From the NCBI GenBank assembly GCA_037178975.1, contig JASJZH010000006.1, positions 10,602,001 through 10,666,000 of the forward strand: a stretch of DNA of 64,000 nt. Reading direction: 5' to 3'. The notes below the pieces were generated by a model. That model made no database searches. It saw only the letters and a program-made list of their open reading frames with translations, and was not told the DNA's origin. Positions 36,701 to 48,065 of this stretch are shown one piece after another; position 1 is the first letter of the stretch, and every line of letters starts with the position of its first letter. The position numbers and the translations under genes are program-made. Source of the stretch: Oscheius tipulae. Its lineage: Eukaryota > Nematoda > Chromadorea > Rhabditida > Rhabditidae.

Positions 36701-37480
36701 CTTATTATAGATTGGGAAAGCCCTATTAGCTTGTATAATGTTCGACAAGTTGAGTGGGCGGTGTACACATTGCAATTGCGGTGTCAACACTCATCGCATG
36801 GAGAACATGGATATCTACGAGTCCACCAGAGAGGTTTGAAAGACGAAAACTGAAGATTTCATATTCAGGAGGTTAACGAAACTATTGTGGAGATCGCTAG
36901 AGCGAACATCACGGACAGCGATAGAGCTCAGAATAGATGTACTGAGCTGAGAGCTGAAAGTGTCAAGCTGAGACAATCACAGGATTTGCTTCGCAAGAAC
37001 GGAGCGATCTTCGCAGCCTTCATCAAACAGAATTCTTTGCATGTCGAGTCGGACGCATTCGAACAGCACCTGAGACAGTGTATTCAAGTCGCGGTAACTT
37101 ATCATAGCTGTTGGAATAAATCTGTTTTTTTTTTAGAAAAACAACCGAAACGAAGAAACGGTAGAAAGTCTTGAGAAATTCAAGGATCTCTACAATGAAG
37201 AAGTTGAACCGTTTCCTACTTTAATCAAAAACATTTTCAGAAAACGATGTTTGCTCTGTCTGACGGTCAGGAGAGGATTATTTCGTACGAAGAAGTCATT
37301 GGCAAGCTTCGAGAGTTGGAGCAAGACGAGGGCATTGGAAAACAGGTTGAGGCTTACACCAAAGTAGGTCTCCGGTGGGAGCTAACTTCTGAGATTTAGA
37401 TGATCGGCATCTACTGCGACGACGAGCTCGCTGAAGAGAAGAAACTCGTAATTGATGCCTTGTTTGACCAACGTTGTTGA
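33774..37480 (+). CDS. Multidomain P-loop GTPase 2 with Q/N/P-rich segment and KH-like motif
   Basis: A neighbouring paralogue starting 448 bp downstream. ATG 33774 gives one copy of the N-terminal helical segment (DFVTLINNSSRAKVVKWL ... EAFARWKAE). Then come about 150 residues rich in Gln, Asn, Pro and Tyr (NYFQGPRPTPQNFGPP) that look disordered. A KH-like exon (FLAGMVIGRNKANVNRY) carries GxxG-type spacing. The G domain has ILLLGQSGVGKSTFLNAFG, RLIDTPGLVDADG and LFVFPKSDW at the G4 place. A shorter Cys/His cluster (CCYSANC, CHDPCNCV, CTHCNCGVNTHRM) and helical exons ending DALFDQRC follow. The junction before the G domain (35292-35333) does not fit in phase with the splice sites I can see, so KH and G domains could be two genes, or an exon is missed. 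Confidence 0.75.
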
Positions 37481-38159
37481 AAACCGTTTGCCTTTTTCCT
37501 GACCGCATTTATTGGGTTTGTATTGTCCCATATATCGGAAAAAAACGACTACAAAAAAAGTTTCATGGCGGGGTCAAAATAAGCCCCGGTCTCTTATTAC
37601 TCTTACTACTTAAAATACAAGTTGTATGCTCGTCCATTTGTTTAGGGCAAAAGTTACAACTCTATCACCTTATATTAATTAATGTTAATTAAAAATCTGT
37701 TCAGCCCATTCAAGCCATTGAACAAGCTTGGAAGGAGTATTTAAGTTATACCACTTTCCTCTCACCTATTTTTGCAGTCCAGTACCTATTTGCACCGATC
37801 ACCAACATCAAATATTGTGATAGACGCTGAACAGATTTTTTAGTACTGACTATTTGAAGTTTTATTTTTTTCAATAAGCGACATGTATACTAGTTTGCCA
37901 TTGATTTTTCACCTATCAAGATGTAAATTTCTTCCTCGTCTAAGCTACAGAGAGTCTCTCTCGTACATTCTCGAATGCTGGTTTCAGAAAAGATGTTCTA
38001 GTTGCACCAGCCAAATAGAGTCTCACAAGTGTACACCCATATCCTCTCGGAAGTACATTTTGACCACTATCCTGTGCTTCTAGTACTACTGGTTCAATTT
38101 GGAAGGCCAACTACTAGATGGTTGTTCCAGCACGGAATCACAGCATAAAAACTAAAAAC
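37481..38159. other. Intergenic stretch, nothing recognised
   Basis: AT-rich DNA between the second GTPase gene and the convergent minus-strand cluster. No gene or clear repeat is visible. Confidence 0.6.
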
Positions 38160-38399
38160 TTATCTTTTGGAAGCATTGTTTCCACGTTTCTCCTCTTCAG
38201 AGTTCGAAATCAGTCGAAGTCGTAGTCCGAATTCATTTTCCAGGTCCAGTTGGTCCTTGCTCATGGGCGATATTGGTGTCCGCATGGTTTCCCTAAAAAG
38301 AGGGTGGGTTAACCTGCTTCCAGCTGACGGGATTCCGAAAATTCGATAGTGACTCTTAAGAGAAGCAGAGAGCATAGGACTACTCAATGGACAGGCCAT
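38160..38399 (-). CDS. Candidate 79-aa basic/acidic small protein
   Basis: An uninterrupted frame from ATG 38399 starts MACPLSSPMLSASLKSHY. It has a polar second half (ISPMSKDQLDLENEFGLRLR) and a very charged end (NSEEEKRGNNASKR). It lies 156 bp downstream of the hemopexin-repeat gene on the same strand. No signal peptide, domain or family is recognised. Composition is protein-like, but the frame is short. Confidence 0.4.
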   Translation of the reverse strand: MACPLSSPMLSASLKSHYRIFGIPSAGSRLTHPLFRETMRTPISPMSKDQLDLENEFGLRLRLISNSEEEKRGNNASKR

Positions 38400-38555
38400 T
38401 TTTTGTCTCTGAGAGCTTTGTGTGCTCGAGAGAATTGTGACTGAGGCGTCATAATTACAAATTTGATGCTACGGTAGTTTTACGATGAGTGCTCTCTCTT
38501 CTCTGCCCAAGATAATGACAGAGACAACAGATTTATTGACCTCGGACAAGAAATA

Positions 38556-39583
38556 CTAGCAGTTAAAATACGATGAAATGGCTTTCCCATCACCCACGAC
38601 CCCATGTCTTTCTTTGTCATAGTCATAGACAAGATTCTGGGTGTACACTTGTCCTCTGCCATGGCTCCAATCAGAAACGCCTCGGACCCTGTCAGGCAGT
38701 CCTTCAAAGTAACTGGAAATGCGACCGGTCATCAAAGATTTGTTCCAATACTCATCATAAAGCGCAAACATGCCACCACTCTAAAATGAGATTTCGATGG
38801 AATTATCTTGGTCTTACCGATAGAACCATTTGATGACCATCATGCCATCGGAGTGCAGCATTAGGAGAGAAGGCAATACTATCTGGGAGATCTTTGGGGT
38901 AGTCGTGGTTAAGAGTGAACTTGGAGCCTGACTTTCTGAAGCCGTAAACCTGAAAGTTGCTAACTTGTCACTCCAATCAATTGTCTTCCATCAGAGTGGT
39001 GCGAAGTTGGCAATTTGTCAAAAAATAATGAATCTAGTAACGTCTACAACTGTTAGGTAGGTCAGTTGTGATCGCAACAGTTGCTCTCAATACTTTCCAC
39101 CTTTTTGTCGTTATCTATATATACTTACCTTTCTTTCATTGAAAAGAACCAGTAACTCCTTATCCGAGTCATATACAGCCCCCTTCACTTGTGTGACTCC
39201 CGGGAACAGTTGACTAACTGTATTTGTCGCTGTCACCCTGATAGAATTGAATAGGCGAAAAAAAACTGACAAACCTTTTGTCCTGGACAGTGTAAACTTG
39301 ATTTCCATCGAATAGATAAGAGGTTCCTTGCACTGTAGCAAAAGCATCAATGCGAGATGGACATCCAGGGTGAGAGCCAGTCTCACTTTCTGATATTCTG
39401 AAAGAATTCATTGTCACTGACAAAATTGAAAAGCAAACCTTTCCGAGGGCCTGGGTCTAGCACTCACATGAGGTCGTTCAGTGGTTGTCTTCCTGACAGA
39501 TCCTTGGCTCGTTGTGATAGCCTAAATGTGAAAACATGGTTGATGAACAAAAAATAGCGGTTTCTCACCAAGAAAGGGAACAT
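38556..39583 (-). CDS. Hemopexin-repeat protein
   Basis: Exons join in phase from ATG 39583 (MFPFL, then AITTSQGSVRKTTTERP, a Thr/Arg/Pro-rich segment without a strong signal peptide). The body has hemopexin-type units: PSRIDAFATVQGTSYLFDGN with VYTVQDKR; VSQLFPGVTQVKGAVYDSD with LLVLFNERK; NAALRWHDGHQMVLS with MFALYDEYWN; and GLPDRVRGVSDWSHG with GQVYTQNLVYDY. The pattern of an aromatic or Ala-rich DAA strand, a short turn, and xxYxF/Y strands is typical of a four-blade hemopexin propeller. No metalloprotease catalytic domain is present, so it is a free-standing propeller, probably extracellular and binding a ligand. Its start is only 85 bp from the stop of the upstream secreted gene. Confidence 0.7.
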
Positions 39584-39668
39584 ATCGACTGTGAATCGTT
39601 TGCGAGCATTAGGAAAAAAAAAGCTTTAGGTGGAACAACTTTAATGAGCAAAACAGCAATGAACAATA

Positions 39669-39950
39669 TTAGCCCCACCAACTGACCCCGCCACCAGTTC
39701 TGCCGTTTTTCGGAATAACGATTTCATCTCCTTCGTTGTGATTTGCTGTTCCACTGCCAATGCTGACTTCACGCCCAAGATTGGGATTTCCGATCGATTT
39801 CGAACCTAGCTCACCGCTGTCTGGTCGAGTTACGGTTTCCTCAAGACGTGTTATTTGAAAATCAGGCTCACTTCTTACCTTTTTACCGCCAAAAAGTGAA
39901 AAGGCCGAAATGAAAGGTAAAACAAGTAGTAGAACGAAGAATAGCCGCAT
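39669..39950 (-). CDS. 93-aa secreted protein
   Basis: Single-exon frame from ATG 39950. A strong signal peptide (MRLFFVLLLVLPFISAFS) is followed by a short basic segment (GGKKVRSEP) and a Gly/Ser/Asn-rich polar mature part (GSGTANHNEGDEIVIP) ending GGGVSWWG. There is no cysteine. The KK before VRSEP could be a processing site. It is transcribed towards the hemopexin-repeat gene with an 85-bp gap. No family is recognised. Confidence 0.65.
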   Translation of the reverse strand: MRLFFVLLLVLPFISAFSLFGGKKVRSEPDFQITRLEETVTRPDSGELGSKSIGNPNLGREVSIGSGTANHNEGDEIVIPKNGRTGGGVSWWG

Positions 39951-42900
39951 CTCTTACAGCTGACTCTTTGAAAAGAGTCCAACCTTAATAGCAAGGCTTC
40001 GCTCACGCTGAAAGAAGACGGAAAACCAGTTCCTGTGTATTTTTGTCCACTTTTTGACATTGACAATGCCGTCACGCTGTAACTGGAAACATTGATGACT
40101 AACGGTCAGCGAATGTCTTGAGCGGAAATGATATGGCTGAAATCTGGGGGGAAAATACCAGAAACAAAAAGATGCCAATATAATTGATTCTAATAGAGTG
40201 AGTTTATCTTGTTCTCGAGACAGCACAGGCGAGAGATTTTGTGAATGATAGGATAATCCGGTTGAAAAGAAGCCAAGCTGTCGAGAGAATACGGGAGCAA
40301 GCTACCTGTCTGTTGAGACAGAAAGAGTGAGTTTTTCTGGCTTATGACACAGTTCGGACGATAGTTTGGTGGATAGTGATTTGGAATGAGTGAGTACGGG
40401 TTGAGAAATGACTGGCTTTCGAGGCTTTATTGTTTGGTTTTTAAGATACTACGAGTGAGAAGCTTTTCGAAGAACATGACTGTACCGGCGAAAGCTCTCT
40501 TGCCTAGAAACAACTGACGAAAATCTGACTGGCTGCATAGACTGTCCATGTGGGAATTTGCTTTACCTAAAACTCTCGCTGTAAAGCTACAAATACAACA
40601 AAATACTGAAACAGTATTTTCATTAAGTAACTCTGATTACAGGAATAGTTCGACCGAATTGGTCTAGATTATGTATGTTGGAATGAGAGAAGGGGGCAGT
40701 GTGGCGAAAATGTGTGGGGGGTTTTATACGAAGTGAGCTTTTGCTAACAAAACACAAGAAGAAGAAGAACTGCTAGCAGCGACGTCCATGCAGTTAGCGA
40801 CGTCGCCGCATTGCAGCCATCCGAGTCGCACGACTGCACGCAGCCCGTGTAATGAAGACCCTCGTATTTGAAATGCCCGCAATGACTTATCCGCACAATC
40901 TCTGAAAACTTTGCCTCTCTATTTCCTAGAGATCAACTAACCGGTATCCGCTGTTAGCGTACCAGAGTCGAGAGCACATGTGCGAATAATCATCGTTTTC
41001 GAGGCATTGTCGGCTAAAACTTCTTGATTTTGAGGTCAAAACTTTGATGTACCTCTGTAACCGTTGATTTTGATGCAATGATCCGCCGGGAAGAGCCCCT
41101 GACGTCCCTTCTTGAAAGTGAAACATGGATGATGATAGTTGGCGATTGAGCCCGAGTCGCGCTCCTAAACTACCTTTCATATTACGTTTTGGAGAGCCTC
41201 ACCTTGCTGGCGCCTTCGACTGTGCTATTAAATGGGTCCTCACAGGCTTTGTTTTGGCCGTCAAAGGAGCTGCACACGAAGCACCCAATACCTTCGGACA
41301 CTGTAAGAAGAGTTACTGTAAAAACAGGTCGAAGCCCAGGGTTACATAAGTAAATACGGAACTGCGTAAATGGTTTCGGACTTGAGACGACATTTTCATG
41401 TCTTCCAATGCTCTGAAAAGTTATAGCCCTTGATCTGCTCTACAACTATGCTAACCATCGCAAGATTATCTTCAAACCGGAAAACGTATAAAGGCAAACG
41501 CGTATTCAGAGATTTTCAGGTAATACTGAAATTTAAAGTTCTACCTGGAAGGATAGTGAGCAGAAGGAGCAGCGAGATGGGCGGGGCGCGCCAAGCCATG
41601 CGCACCCCGTCCTTACACGACGCACAGACGACTTGTCGCGCTGCGCGTATCTTCTGCTATCTGCTGCTGGCGTCAGGCGACACAGCGTCTGCGAGCAGCA
41701 CACACTTGGAGCTTTCTGCGTCGTAGGAGTAGTTTATTCTGAACGGGACATGTAAAGCTGGAGAAAGAGAAGGAGGGAAAGAGAACAAGGTGTCACATCA
41801 CATTCTATCCAGACGAGGCAATCCAGGATGTGATTTAAGGCTTTTATTAGTTTTTCGGGCCAAGGCAAGGAGAACTGATCCTACTGGCCCTCCTGATTAG
41901 CACAAAACGACTCCCAAGGCCCCCGAAGAGGCTGGCAAATGTGGTTCATAAACACCGCACGTGTGCAACAGATGTATGAGTCGTTTAATGCGGCAGGAAG
42001 AAGGGAATTTTAGGAACGTGAGAGCGGAAACTGGAGCTAAGAAAAGAAGATTGGAAAGGAAGTCGTAGTCAAAAAGTGTGTAGCCCCCCTAGCTGAGCCC
42101 CGATAATCTACGAGCAAGTGCTCGGCACGACGAAAGAATAAAAGAAGGAGGCCGTTGGCCGGGCTTGCCTTTTGTCATACATTTCATTGTGTTCAGGTTG
42201 AAAAACGACACGCGTTAAGCGCCCCGTAGGTAGAAGGGTTACAACGTCCAGGACACAATCAACTACTCCACGGAAGGACAGGAATACCAATCAGGTGAGT
42301 GTCCCCCCTTGATGAGGAAGTGTTGCCAGAAGCGACGTTAACACTAGTGTATTTATATTTTGGGAAAAATATACGACCTACGACGCTCGTTTTCCAATTA
42401 AAAAGCTATGAATGCGGTGACGCGGAGAGAGCTACCTAAACAAAGACGAATATTGGATTTCACGCGCTGCAATGTCCTTGACAGATCTATGTGAGTGTAT
42501 ATATTTTGTGGCTTCTCTTTCAGATATGTAAATACGACCGCTCAATTGCTGTTTTGCCTGCTGCACTTTTCTCTCTTGAAATGTGTGTATGTCGCCTATG
42601 ATGTCAGAGAGCCCCCGGGTTAGGAAGGAATTTCGCCGAGCACATAATGCTCCTGCGAAACATGAAAGTACAACAAGAGCGCAGTATAACTCAACTCCCG
42701 GTCAGACAAGCTTAATTGTGTGGGTGGCAATGTCCCTTAACTAATCCCAAGGCATTTCGTAGCAGACTATGTTAATCATGTAAAATCGAGGAAGTAGGCA
42801 AAGTCTTGAACGTAATTTTAAAAATGAGAGCTCTCCAGGGTGGGCACAGTTTTCCCATCAAAAGTTGTGTCTGCGATCACGGAAATGGCGTCCAACCCAG

Positions 42901-45362
42901 AGCGGAGATTGCCGTCTATCGGTGGCTACCTCATTTGGTTTTTTAGGCCAAAAGTTGAAGTTTGCAAAGGAACACACATACATAAATACTAGAAGAATGC
43001 GCTGGAGAGAGTGAGCAATTAAGCCTACGGGTGGACCCGACCTAGGGGAATAAAGTAGATTGACCCGTAGTAGAGAGAGTTGGGTAAACGATTGCAAATG
43101 AGTCAACAGACAAAATTACATAGCTCAAGAAAGGCATCGAAGCTATTTGATTAAATCGAAAACATCCATGTGTGACCGATCGATCATCTAAGAAAAAAGG
43201 CACATAAAAAAATTAAGAAAAAGAACTAAGAAGCTGTGGGTAGTAAAATGCTCTCGCGTTGACATACCTCCGGAGGAAATCGATAGACGCCCGGGGGCTC
43301 AGCGAGCCTCTGTTTCGGCTGGGACCCACGGACCTTAGGTCCGAATACGGGAGCATCTATATTGCTTTCAGTAGTGGCCGCCTTATGCCCCTCTTATGAC
43401 ATTTGCCATTTTGTAGCCTTTGTTTCCCAGACGAGTAATTGCACACCATATTAAAGACACCTTACCAAGGTATAATTCAAACAACCTGTGAATGGGTGGT
43501 CTGAGCATCAAATATAGACGTTGCAATTGTGCTCTTTCGATTCCCCAAATTCAGAGATGCCAAATATTTGTGGAAGCTGCCTACGTCGTTACGCGCTACG
43601 TCCCCAATATTTTGATCCACGAGGGTCAGCTGTTATTCTATCATTTTGACACTAAGGGTTCGTTTTGGGACAGACAGCAATGTGAATGGGGATAAGGGAG
43701 AAGAGTGCAAGTTTGGCGTCTGGAGACAAGAAAGGATCTGTCGCGGGGATAGAATGTCGCTTCAAAGTGTCGCCTCCCGAGAGAGGCTGAGTGAAAAGGT
43801 TGTAACAATAAGGAAACACCTAGCGATCAATCTGCGCTCTCTTTCGGGCCCTGTGGCCGTTCGTCTCAGAGGAACATCGTCATTATTCATCCAAAGCTCT
43901 TGGCGGGACGTGACAGATAAACGTAAACGGATTTGATGATCTCCCGCCGCCTTCCGTGAAAGCTCAAGTGTACAGCAATAAAACTTCTGCCGCAGACCAA
44001 CAGGTCCCCCTCTGCCCACTTTTCAGCAGTCGTTCTTCTCATGCATAACCTATAGAGAGAGAATGGCTTTACTGACAGAAAATGGAAATGGAGCTGGGAA
44101 GACAATCTCGTTGTCAGGCTGTTGCTGACGGTGCACATTCGAAAGGCGTTGGAGGAAAAATGGGCGGCGTCTGAATAATTCAAACTCGTTGCTCTATGAA
44201 TTATGTACGAAAGCTTGGCCTGAAGTGGCTCGTTGGTAGCAGAGAGTCCGACTGGCTTCTAGTACGAGAATGAGCAAGGCGGTACCTACAGAAAGTTTAA
44301 TCTGTGTCCACGAAAAAATCCTAATGAAAAGTCGAAAATCACGCCAATCCTATTTCATGACGTAGTTCTCATCTCATTGAGAGCAATGAAGGATGTCTCA
44401 TTAAGAATGTCAGTCAAAAGACGATGCCTTGGTTGTCATATTGCTAATCGAGATCTAAAAGGATTACTTTTCACATAATATAAGTTAATGTCACTTTTTG
44501 TAAAAGGATGAAAGAACAAGTACCATGGCTGACTTTCGGATCTCGAATAGTTTCGACGAATAGTTACTATGCAAAGATCGAGTCCTCACAGGAATAAAAA
44601 CTTTTTCTTTCCCTGCGAGAAGTGAATTACAGGAAACTCATGATCTGAAAGCTGGAGATTGTTAGTCTTCTGTATGTGTAGTGCAAGTCATATCAAAATC
44701 CAGCGAATAAAGCAATTTGTGTAAGCCTACTTCCAAACTTCTCTAACTGATAAAACCAAACATCCTCTTGGATCTTAAGCCCAGGAAGACGATATTCACT
44801 TGCATAGAGAGAATGTTCGGTGTTAGATGTTTGCTGCAATTTGCAGAGTCACTGTAACTTTCGCTTTTAACATCTGCAAAGACAGAATTTCGTTTTCTGG
44901 CCAGCAATAGCTAACAGTTTTCGGGCTAGTAAGTTCCTTCAGTTAGTAACCGCCTAGAGCAGTGAACATTTCTTCTTCTAGAGCTTAACATCGCCTTCCC
45001 CTGGACTCAACATCACCCTGTTATAATACATAATGCTAAACAACGGTTAATAAGCGTTGAGAGCCCACAGCCCCATACGTCCTATACTTGTACTCTTAGA
45101 GAGTTCAAAATTGTAGTTGTGCGGAAGCAAAACTAAAATTTTGCGATCTACGTGTATTAGATAGGAGAAAAGATCAAATTGATATCACATCCGCTCCCAC
45201 AAAAAGTACTGCGAAATTTTGATTCCCTGAATCAATATCGGCGTGGAAAACATTCATTCATTCATTACGGATATAACATTCATCACAATCTTTGAAGTTG
45301 AAAGGCATCCAAGTTTGACCAGAAAAGTTGAAAATGTGCAAACATATACAAGCAGGGGGATA
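39951..45362. other. 5.4-kb region without a convincing gene
   Basis: Several open frames occur, but none shows a domain or a splice pattern. Two overlap on opposite strands (40926-41180 minus; 41125-41349 plus). Another pair, 43492-43695 and 43646-43936 on the plus strand, is staggered. GC-rich patches lie near 40790-40850 and 41570-41650. Around 43265-43350 are short palindromes (CCTCCGGAGG; GGACCTTAGGTCC). ATTC triplets repeat near 45250. This may be upstream regulatory DNA, decayed mobile elements or an unrecognised non-coding gene. Confidence 0.5.
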
Positions 45363-46501
45363 TCACAAAGCTTTGACGACGTTCTCTCGAGTCCATGAAA
45401 ATCCATAGATCATTCCCTCGCGTTTTGATAGAAGTGGAATATCGTTGAATTCAAACTTTGTAGTTTTTCCTTTCGGAGTTTTGGGGACAAACAAGGGCTT
45501 GGTGCGATCCTGCAAGTTTGAATAGTAAAAAGGCTCTTTTGGGCAAACTCACGATGAGAGGATCTTCAGGAGCAACAAAATCGTTGTTCTCTTCAGTAGC
45601 GGTGCTTTTCAAGATTTCAGCGGAGCCAGGGATACTGGTTCCTTTAATCCTTTCAAGTTCTCTGGAAAAAATCTCTGATAAAAGTCACTATAAAAGAAGA
45701 GCAGTACTTTAAGGAACTGGATCTTATCACCTCGGAAATGTTGCACGTTGCAGTCTTTTAAAAACATAACTACTTAAAGTTAATGTATTCCATGAACAAG
45801 GACGTCTATTTGTCATGAAGTAGAATAAAATTGCAGGAAAATGACCCTAGAATGGTAGAACAAGCGCCTGATACATTTCGAACGCGTTTATTACTTTTTT
45901 CCAACTATTTTGTCAAAATACCTGTCAACTGGTCTTGAGAATTGCAGAATAGGACCACAGCCTGCAAAACAACGAACGAAAAGATGTAAAGATCGTGTTG
46001 GACTTAAAATTCTGCCTTCTCTAGAGCTTTTAGATGCTCTTTAGCTATCCGTTTTTCAGTCTTGTTAGTTGTAAAAAAAAGTTTTACCCACCTATTTGTT
46101 TCAATTCACAACAGAGAATCAAGCGCCTACTGCATTCCGGCCAAATTTCGACCCTTTACTCTCAGTATTTTGTTTTGGTTTCAAGCCGCGCTCCCTGGAC
46201 ATAGAATAAACAAAAAAAGAAAGGCGGAAAATTCGATCTGGACATCAAGTTTTGCGTTTCCTGACGCCATTTTACCATTCATTTTTGTTGTAAAAATTCT
46301 TACCTAGCCATTTTGTCCAATTCACGGCAGAGAGCCAGCTTATCTGTTTCACTCTAAAGAAGAATTACAACTGAAAGGTAAAATGATCACCTTTTCGATG
46401 ATATCCAAAATTCTAGTTTCTAGCTCCTCGTTCCTCACTTTTAGCGTTCTGAACTGTTCTTCTAGCAGTCGATATCTCATATTGTCGTATTCCTCTACCA
46501 T
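45363..46501 (-). CDS. Small coiled-coil protein
   Basis: ATG 46501 opens MVEEYDNMRYRLLEEQ and NEELETRILDIIEK, followed by SETDKLALCRELDKMAR, both coiled-coil-like. Further exons read RIAKEHLKALEKA, CGPILQFSRPVDR and LERIKGTSIPGSAEILK, and the last reads TKPLFVPKTPKGKTTKFEF ending WTRENVVKAL at 45363. Most exons have good splice borders; the donor after LEKA is unclear. The order of a coiled coil and then a short basic/Pro tail suggests a structural or adaptor protein. No family is named. It is transcribed away from alpha-SNAP's 3' end, on the same strand. Confidence 0.55.
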
Positions 46502-46582
46502 ACTAGTTAGAAAATTTCCTCAAAAACGGGTTGTTAGCAGAAATACAGGTGCTGACCGGCTTACGCTCGAATATGTATGGGA

Positions 46583-46759
46583 ATGGCTGCAACATCACAA
46601 CAATCAATATGGAAAGCCGCTTTTTATGATTTATTGCACACAGTTAATGAAAATAAATATACGTTAATAGCAAGTGAAGGAGAATGTCGTCTCTATAATA
46701 GCCGGAATGGGTGGGAGATACTTGGAAATCACAACGATTATGCACAAATTTTGTTTTAA
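46583..46759 (+). CDS. Possible 58-aa mini-protein
   Basis: A single frame from ATG 46583, starting MAATSQQSIWKAAFYDLL, with an even mix of residues (SEGECRLYNSRNGWEILGN) and a TAA stop. It lies between two minus-strand genes. Composition is unusually protein-like for a chance frame, but there is no other support. Confidence 0.25.
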   Translation: MAATSQQSIWKAAFYDLLHTVNENKYTLIASEGECRLYNSRNGWEILGNHNDYAQILF

Positions 46760-46770
46760 TCAATATTCTT

Positions 46771-48065
46771 TTAGCGGAGATCATCATCGTCCTCATCGGC
46801 CTTAGCGATGCGCTTTTTAATCTTCAGCAGGATCTTTGTATTCCAATCATCCAGCCGACAGATTTTATCGAAAGAGCGCGTCGCCTCGGTGAACTCTTCC
46901 TCTTTTCCATCCTCGATGCACTGGATCAGCTCCTTAATGAATTTGACCTCGCGAGAGTCGGCAAAAGAAGGGGAAACGTCTTCATACCGAGCGATAGCTT
47001 GTTGGGTGTTCAGCTATAGTATAAAAACTTAATTTTTAGATGGCTTTCATACCGTATCAACACAAAGATTGCAGAGCAAGGCCATAAAGAAGTGATTTTT
47101 CGCGTTGTATTTGAGTGTCGGATGCTCAGCTTCGAAGATGGCAATCTCTTCAAAAGTCTTGATGGCCTTTTGAAACTGTTCGAGTTGGGCAGAGTACTTA
47201 AACTTCTTTTTGATAAAAACCAAAAGGAAATACCTTAGCAACTTGAACGAGACACTTGGTAGCACTACTCTTCGACTCTTCTCCCTTGTAATAATCCGCG
47301 GCTTTCTGATAATGTTGAACGCATTTGTCCAGGTCGGGAAGATCCTTTTCATACCTAAAACCGTAATATTTTGGAATCGAAAGAACATACAGTTCGGCAA
47401 TGGTTGTGTGATTCTTGGCAGCCATGGTAAAGCGACCCATATCCGTGTAGATGTCGCAGGTTTTTTGAAGACAATCAACAGCCATCTGCAATTTTCTTGT
47501 TTTCTGGTTGTGTATTCGAACCCGGGATCTTTTTCTTGCAGAGCAACTGTTCTAACCACTAGCCTATTGGTCTTTTCTGCCTTCTACCTGGTTACCATGG
47601 AACGAAAACATCTTCTGCCTCACTGACAAAGCTAATGAGTGGAGGGGAATCCTTCCGCTAGGTTACTAATCACCCATTCATGGAAGTTCCCATATCTTGA
47701 TAAACAAAGAAGCGACGAGCCAAAAACGAGGGTCTTACCTGCGTGTCAACCTTCCTGTAACAGTTGGCAGCCTCACAGTAATGGGTAGCCATGTCGTGTT
47801 TTGAGTCAGCTTGAGCTCCACTGATTTCCGCAGCTTTGGCGAAAGCATCACCGGCATCCTTCCACTTTTGCGCCATTTTGAAAAGGTTTCCAGCCTGGGA
47901 TCACAAAATAAAAAGTGAAATGCTGACCACCACCTGAATGTACAAATTTGAGGCGTCATCAGCTGAATTTCCTCCGAAGACCTTGCCGAAAAAACCACCG
48001 CCTCCTTTCGACTTCTTTTCAGCCTCGGCTATCTTTTGGCGAGCCTTTGCTTCGTTGTCGGCCAT
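46771..48065 (-). CDS. snap-1: Alpha-SNAP, soluble NSF attachment protein
   Basis: This is the adaptor that bridges SNARE complexes and the NSF ATPase for disassembly after membrane fusion. ATG 48065 opens [18 protein letters not shown], then [12 protein letters not shown], and TPR-like helices follow: [97 protein letters not shown] and [10 protein letters not shown]. The C-terminal exon has [39 protein letters not shown] and an acidic DEDDDDLR end, the NSF-activating tail. Length and domain order are complete. The introns include a 220-nt one (about 47485-47700) that carries a tRNA-like SINE fragment. Confidence 0.95.
47495..47580 (-). repeat. tRNA-derived SINE-like fragment in the alpha-SNAP intron
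   Basis: On the minus strand an A-box-like TAGGCTAGTGGTTAGAAC and a perfect-looking B box (GGGTTCGAAT) lie at tRNA spacing. The ends do not pair as an acceptor stem. Confidence 0.5.

Noticed and set aside
40926-41349. Two overlapping open frames on opposite strands (84 and 74 codons)
   Set aside because: They cannot both be right, neither shows a domain or splice context, and neither has clearly better composition. Left uncalled.
43492-43936. Staggered plus-strand frames of 67 and 96 codons
   Set aside because: The first looks protein-like but has no acceptor, donor or recognisable domain. The second has the same problem.
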